Shown: positions 57,952 to 64,000 of the stretch, piece by piece
Position numbering within the stretch: the first letter of the stretch is position 1
Layout: the number at the start of each line of letters is the position of its first letter
Assembly: GCF_020520425.1 (NCBI RefSeq)
Contig: NC_079490.1
Span: forward strand, 38,386,723-38,450,722
Length of the DNA: 64,000 nucleotides
Direction of reading: 5' to 3'
DNA from: Spinacia oleracea
Taxonomy: Eukaryota; Streptophyta; Magnoliopsida; Caryophyllales; Amaranthaceae
Made by a program: the position numbers and the translations under genes
The notes under the pieces: model-generated
What the model was told of the DNA's origin: nothing
Seen by the model: the letters and a program-made list of their open reading frames with translations, nothing else
Database searches by the model: none

Positions 57952-60900
57952 ATGGCAAACAACAATTCATTCAACATTCGATCAATTCTCGAAAAGGAGA
58001 AGTTGAACGGGAAAAACTTCCTTGACTGGCAAAGGAACTTGCAAATAGTTCTTATGCAGGAAGAAAAGGAGTATGTCCTAGATGAGGCGATGCCCGAAGC
58101 CGCAGGCGACGGGGTCACTCAGGCAGCCCTCAATCGTTGGATTGATGCCAACAAGGATGTGAAATGTCTAATGCTCGCCACCATGAGTGCGGATCTGCAG
58201 AAAACGTTCATCAACTCAGATGCTTTCACAATCATTAGTGAGTTGAAGAACATGTTCCAAGATCTGGCTCGAGTCGAAAGATTCGAGACTCATAGGCAAA
58301 TTCTTGAGACCAAGCTTAAGATAGGCGAGCCCGTAAGTTCACATGTTCTCAAAATGATTGGACTCATTGAGAATATGAGTCGGCTGGATCAGCAATTTTC
58401 TCAGGAAATGGCTATAGACACCATCCTCCATTCTCTTCATAGCGGGTATGATCAGTTCAAACTGAACTACAGTATGAATAGTCTGGACAAAACGCTCACT
58501 GAGCTTCACGGTATGCTGAAGACCGCTGAAAAGACGCTCAAAAGTGATAAGCAGGATGTGCTTATGGTGCGTGGGGGCAAGTTCAAGAAATCTGGAAAGA
58601 AGAGGAATGCTAAGAAAGGTGGCAACAAGGCCAGCCCAACTAAGCAAACTGGCGCCAAATCTGTAAAGAGGAAGGTCAGTCAACCCACTTCTGAATCCGA
58701 ATGCTTCTACTGCAAGAAGAAGGGGCATTGGAAGAGAGATTGCTTGAAGCTAAAGGAAGATCAGAAGAACGGAACAGTCGTTCCATCTTCAGGTATTTTC
58801 GTTATAGACTGTATACTTGCTAATTCAACTTCTTGGGTATTAGATACAGGTTGTGGCTCACACTTATGTTCCAATCCACAGGGACTAAGAAGAAGTAGAA
58901 AGTTAAGCAAGGGTGAAGTCGACCTACGAGTGGGAAATGGAGCACGGATTGCTGCATTAGCTGTAGGAACTTACTTTTTGTATTTGCCCTCCGGGCTAGT
59001 TTTGGAACTGGAAGAATGTTTCCATGTTCCAAGTCTTACTAAAAACATCATTTCAGTTTCTTGCTTAGATGCTAAGGGATTTTCCTTTTTAATAAAAGAC
59101 AATAGTTGTTCGTTTTATTTTAAAGAGATGTTTTATGGATCTGCTAGATTAGTCAATGGACTTTATTTATTAGATCACGACAAACAAGTATATAACATAA
59201 ATACCAAAAAGGCCAAAAAGGATGATTCAGATCTCACCTATCTGTGGCATTGTCGATTTGGCCATATAAACTTGAAACGCTTAGAAAAACTTCAAAAGGA
59301 AGGAATTCTAGAACCATTTGACTTAGAGGATTATGGTAAATGCGAATCATGTTTACTTGGCAAAATGACAAAGCAACCTTTCTCTAAAGTTGGAGAAAGA
59401 GCAAATGAACTATTGGGTTTAATCCATACAGATGTATGTGGACCAATGAGTACAAATGCTAGAGGTGGTTTCAGCTACTTTATCACTTTCACTGATGACT
59501 TCAGTAGATATGGTTATGTCTACCTAATGAAGCATAAGTCTGAATCCTTTGACAAATTCAAGGAATTTTAGAGTGAAGTAGAGAATCAATTAGGCAAGAA
59601 GATTAAGGCACTGCGGTCTGATAGAGGCGGTGAATATCTGAGCTATGAATTTGATGACCATCTGAAAGAATGTGGAATTCTATCAGAATTGACTCCTCCT
59701 GGAACACCACAATGGAACGGTGTGTCGGAACGGAGGAACAGAACCTTGCTAGACATGGTCAGGTCAATGATGGGTCAGGCCGAACTTCCATTAGAATTTT
59801 GGGGACATGCACTAAATACAGCTGCACTCACTATAAATAGAGCTCCGTCTAAAGCTGTCGAAAAGACTCCATACGAATTATGGTTTGGAAAGCCTCCAAA
59901 TGTGTCTTTTCTTAAGATTTGGGGATGTGAAGTATACGTCAAACGATTAATTTCAGACAAACTTCATCCAAAATCTGACAAATGTATCCTTGTGGGCTAT
60001 CCAAAGGAAACAAAGGGGTATTACTTCTACAATACATCTGAGAACAAGGTGTTTGTTGCTCGAGATGGTGTCTTTTTGGAGAAAGATCACATTTCCAAAA
60101 TGACAAGTGGGAGAAAAGTAGACCTCGAAGAAATTCGAGTCGAACAACAAACTCTAGAGAATGCTCAAGATGACATTCAGGATGAAACTCAGAGATCTTT
60201 AGAAGAATCTGGTGAGAATCATGGTCAATCTAGAAATGTTACCCCGCGTAGATCGCAAAGATATAGATCTCAACCGGAAAGGTACTTAGGTATTTTGACG
60301 AACGAGAGCTATGACGTTCTATTACTTGAAAGTGATGAACCTGCGACTTACAAACAAGCTATGACGAGCCCTAGCTCCAAGCAATGGCAAGAAGCCATGC
60401 AATCTGAATTAGACTCCATGTCTGAAAACCAAGTATGGGATTTGGTCGATTTGCCAGATGGCTACCAAGCCATTGGAAGCAAATGGGTTTTCAAACTGAA
60501 AAAGGACAAGGATGGGAAACTTGAAGTTTTCAAAGCTAGATTGGTTGCAAAAGGTTACAGGCAAGTCCACGGTGTGGATTACGATGAAACCTTTTCACCA
60601 GTTGCAATGCTAAAGTCTATTCGGATAATGTTAGCAATCGCTGCATATTACGATTACGAAATATGGCAGATGGATGTCAAAACTGCTTTCTTAAACGGCG
60701 TTTTAACAGAAACTGTGTTTATGACACAGCCTGAAGGTTTTGAGGATCCAAAGAATGCTAAAAAGGTATGCAAGCTAAAGAAGTCAATCTACGGATTGAA
60801 GCAGGCATCCAGGAGCTGGAATATACGTTTTGATGAAGTAGTAAATGACTTTGGTTTCATCAAGAACGCGGACGAATCTTGTGTATACAAGAAGGTCAGT

Positions 60901-61917
60901 GGGAGCAAAATTGCTTTCCTAGTATTATATGTCGACGACATATTACTTATCGGAAATGACATTCCTATGTTGAACTCTGTCAAGATTTGGCTTGGGAAAT
61001 GTTTTTCGATGAAAGATCTAGGAGAAGCACAGTACATATTGGGCATCAAGATTTACAGAGATAGATCTAAAAGGATGATTGGACTTAGTCAAAGCACTTA
61101 TATCAATAAGGTGCTTGATAGGTTCAAGATGGCGGACTCCAAGCGAGGCTACCTACCCATGTCTCATGGAATGACTCTAAGCAAGACTCAGTGCCCAAAA
61201 ACACTTGATGAGCGTAGACGAATGAATGGGATTCCATATGCATCATTGATTGGTTCAATAATGTATGCTATGATATGTACACGCCCGGATGTTGCGTACG
61301 CACTCAGTGCTACGAGCAGATACCAGTCAGACCCAGGAGAGGCGCATTGGACTGCTGCCAAGAACATTCTGAAGTACCTGAAAAGGCACAAAGATGACTT
61401 CCTGGTCTATGGTGGAGATGATGAATTAATTGTTAAAGGCTATACGGACGCAAGTTTCCAAACCGACAAAGATGATTTCAGATCACAGTCTGGGTTTGTC
61501 TTCTGCCTCAACGGAGGAGCAGTAAGCTGGAAAAGTGCTAAGCAAAGCACCATTGCGGATTCTACAACTGAAGCGGAGTACATTGCTGCACATGAAGCAG
61601 CAAAGGAAGCTATATGGCTAAGGAAGTTCATAGGTGAACTCGGTGTAGTCCCCTACATTAAAGGACCAATAGCCCTGTATTGTGATAATAACGGAGTTAT
61701 TGCACAGGCAAAGGAGCCTAGACACCACCAGAGAGTCAAGCATGTACTTCGTAGATTTCACCTTCTACGAGAGTTCGTTGAAAGAAAAGAAGTCGAGATA
61801 AGCAAAATTGGTACTGATGACAACATATCAGATCCATTAACTAAACCTCTGCCGCAGGCGAAGCACAACTCGCACACTGCAGCTATGGGAATCAAGCATA
61901 TTGGAGAATGGCTTTGA
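57952..61917 (+). CDS. Ty1-copia gag-pol polyprotein, one in-frame stop
   Basis: About 1321 codons from ATG 57952 (MANNNSFNIRSILEKEKLNG). Gag: FLDWQRNLQIVLMQEEKEYV; zinc knuckle CFYCKKKGHWKRDC. Protease: WVLDTGCGSHLC. Integrase: LWHCRFGHINLKRL and CESCLLGK (zinc-binding), HTDVCGP and then the Glu in NGVSERRNRTLLDM. Reverse transcriptase: MDVKTAFLNG and LYVDDILLIGND. RNase H: GYTDASFQTDKDD and STTEAEYIAAHEAAKEA. The polyprotein copies and inserts the element. The only defect seen is a TAG at 59569-59571 in the integrase core, one base from a glutamine codon. Gag and RT style suggest the Tork/Angela side of copia; this is not certain. An earlier non-ATG start at 57859 was rejected. Confidence 0.92.
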
Positions 61918-62782
61918 TGTCTCTGTTTAATGTTTTAAAGTTTTAGAGTTTAAATCTTTGTAAAACATTATTGGTTAATCATTCACAATAAATGAAAAGA
62001 ATTCATTTTTCCATTTAATTTGTGGTTTATTAAATGATGAGTCCCTTCAATTTGACGATATATTCAAGATAGACTGTCAGGACCAGTCCTGTGACTAAGA
62101 AATTTCTATCAAGTGAACTTGAATGTCAAAGGTTGAAAATGGTCCCTAGTCGGAGTTTTCTATAAAATTGGACGCATAGAAAACGTTAGACGATTAGAAT
62201 GCAAGATGACTAGTAGTTCTGTTTCTTGAACTATGTGGACATGGCAATGTCATAATCATTTGCATAGATACTTACTTTGGGAAGACTAGTATCGGACAAG
62301 ACCTATGAAACTTTACTGTAAGAGATGAAAATCTGACATAAGTAAATTTCATTAAAATTATTAGACACTGAATCCTCAATACCTAAGTGATTTGAGATTA
62401 CTTGTTTGAGAACTGGTTGCTTTGACGTTGACCAACCGTCGCACCGTAAAAGGAGGCTATAAAGGCAACGCTCAGGTAATCACCTATCAAATGAAGTCTA
62501 ATCTCAAGATCACAAGATTGGGATTGTCCTCCCATAAATCGGGATGAGATGCTTAAAAGTTGTACAAGGCCACTCGGAGAGCTAGAAACTGTGAAATGCA
62601 TGGCCGTGCTCGGATGAATCATAGGCTATGATTATCTGTTTATTTGATCAGTTGAACTCTGAAACCGAGGAACACCTCTGAACATAATAAGGATGATAAC
62701 TCTTACCTTATGTTCAAGAGCAAGCATCGAGCGACAAAGAAATTAGGAAATGCACACTTGTCCCTAAGGACAAGTGGGAGAC
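61918..62782 (+). other. Copia 3' untranslated region with polypurine tract
   Basis: No credible gene. It ends with AGGACAAGTGGGAGAC directly before the 3' LTR. Confidence 0.7.
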
Positions 62783-64000
62783 TGAAGGAAATAATGCCCT
62801 TGGTCCAAGTATGCATTCAATGATAAGTCTAATAAATGCGGTTCAGTATTAATTAACAAGTTAATAATTCAGTGAGATCAAGTGAGCTGAATGCCTAGCT
62901 AGAGGCCGCTTCAGTTCAAGTGGAATTAATGATATTAATCCACAGCTTACTCTTGACTGAACCCGTAGGGTCACACAAATAGTACGTAAACGGATCAAGT
63001 ATTTAATGGCATTAAATACTCCAACTATGGATATTCGGAATCGACGGATCTTGGTTTCAGTGGGAGCTGAGATCGTCACAGGCAAGAAATGAGTACTCCG
63101 GAAACGATGATATTGCCGGAAACGGAAATATGGATCGTATCGGAAATATAAATATTATCCAAGTCGTAGATGTTGCCGGAAACGGAAACATGGTACGTAT
63201 CGGAAAATATTATCGGAAATAGAAATATTGCCGGAATCGGAAATATTGCCGGAAACGGAAATATTGTCTGAATCGGAAATATTATCGGAATCGGAAAATA
63301 ATTCCGGAAACGGAAATATTAAATATTTGTTCGAAACGGAAATTAATTCCGGAATCGAAAATATTAATTATTGTTCGTATCGGAAATAAATTCCGGAATC
63401 GGGAATTTAATCGGAAGCGTATCGTACGAATAAGCATCGGACGAGTCCAGCCGGACGAGGGCCCAGCACGAAGCCAGGCCATCGCCTAGCAAGCCAAGCG
63501 CGCCACACGAACAGCCAAGGCCACGCCAGGCCCAGCGCAAGGCCAGGCCCAGCAGGCCGCGGCAGCACGCACAGCGCGCGCAGCGCGCGCAGCTGCGAGC
63601 AGTGGGCTGCGAGCATTGCTGCAGCTCGCGTGGGCTTGTAGCTCGCGTGGGCCGTGCAGCCGTGTGGGCTGTGCGCGGGCATGGCCTGCACGCTTGCGGG
63701 TCATGCTCGCGTAAGTGTTTGTGTTCGCATACGAAACCTAAAACGTGCAGAATTCGTTTAATGATTAAATTCCTAATTCTATTTGATAAATTAATTAAAT
63801 AAGAGTTTTATTATAATTCTAATTTAATTAATTCGTATCCTAATAGGATTCCAATTCTCTTTCCATACCCCTATAAATATGTGGCCTGGGTTCACAATTT
63901 ATAACGAGTTATTCAAGTATTCAAAGTGAGTTTTTGAGAGAAAAATTCAGTCACACATCTTGCTCAAAAGTGCCGAAAAATTTATAGTACCTTAGGGGCG
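62783..64000 (+). repeat. 3' LTR of the copia element, truncated by the window
   Basis: Starts TGAAGGAAATAATGCCC and is colinear with the first 1218 bp of the 5' LTR. About 14 substitutions and no gaps seen by eye; many are transitions. Confidence 0.92.

Larger units (their letters stand above)
53694..64000 (+). mobile_element. Young Ty1-copia retrotransposon with both LTRs (right one cut by window end)
   Basis: 5' LTR is 53694-55148 and 3' LTR starts at 62783. Over the 1218 shared positions the two align with no gaps and, by eye, about 14 mismatches (near 98.9% identical). Primer-binding site TGGTATCACGAGCC lies at 55151 and polypurine tract AGGACAAGTGGGAGAC at 62767-62782. The single gag-pol frame is 57952-61917. 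It is inserted in the leader of a minus-strand gypsy element. Confidence 0.92.

Noticed and set aside
1..64000. tRNA, rRNA and organelle-derived segments
   Set aside because: None recognised by eye; a tRNAscan or rRNA search would be needed to be sure.

Overview
The window is plant nuclear DNA, and most of it is transposable-element sequence. Evidence for a plant: GT-AG introns, En/Spm (CACTA) transposons, Stowaway, hAT and PIF MITEs, a Pack-MULE, Ty1-copia and Ty3-gypsy retrotransposons, and two plant-specific host gene families (NHL and PORR). The long LTR at 53694-55148 and 62783-64000 looks like repeats I associate with the spinach/beet group (Amaranthaceae, Caryophyllales). That is recognition from memory, not a search, so the family is probable and the species only a guess (spinach-like).

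Layout. 1-3.6 kb: AT-rich spacer with three small DNA transposons whose target-site duplications are visible. 3.66-16.09 kb: one large CACTA element. On its minus strand it carries an intron-less TNP2-type transposase (11633-14902) and an 11-exon second gene (4398-9445), which I assembled from splice signals and which joins a TNPA/Ptta-like protein to a Ulp1-type cysteine protease. The element also holds two homologous 160-bp satellite arrays, one inside an intron of the Ulp1 gene, a block of nested palindromes, and large subterminal hairpins. 16.6-17.5 kb: host gene for an NDR1/HIN1-like membrane protein. 17.5-21 kb: AT-rich region with a candidate two-exon small gene and MITEs. 21.4-26.6 kb: a smaller CACTA element with captured exon-like pieces, sitting in an LTR. 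27-29.5 kb: gypsy LTR pieces. 30.3-32.1 kb: a Pack-MULE with an exact 9-bp duplication, carrying a broken acetylornithine aminotransferase fragment.

32.5-34.4 kb: host PORR-domain gene (organelle RNA splicing type) with a 5'UTR intron and a Stowaway MITE at its probable TATA box. 34.4-39.3 kb: spacer with a SURF1-like exon relic, a LINE RNase H relic and nested MITEs. 39.5-43.6 kb: dead copia element, cut by the LTR of a minus-strand Tekay/Del-like chromovirus (43.6-48.06 kb). 48.06-53.7 kb: minus-strand Tat/Ogre-like gypsy element with gag and protease but no reverse transcriptase. 53.7-64 kb: a young, nearly intact Ty1-copia element with both LTRs, the second cut by the window end.

Only the NHL and PORR genes look like ordinary host genes. 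The two CACTA proteins probably act together: TNP2 cuts the ends and the TNPA-like protein binds the subterminal repeats. The fused SUMO-protease domain keeps all its catalytic residues and is the most interesting coding feature here.
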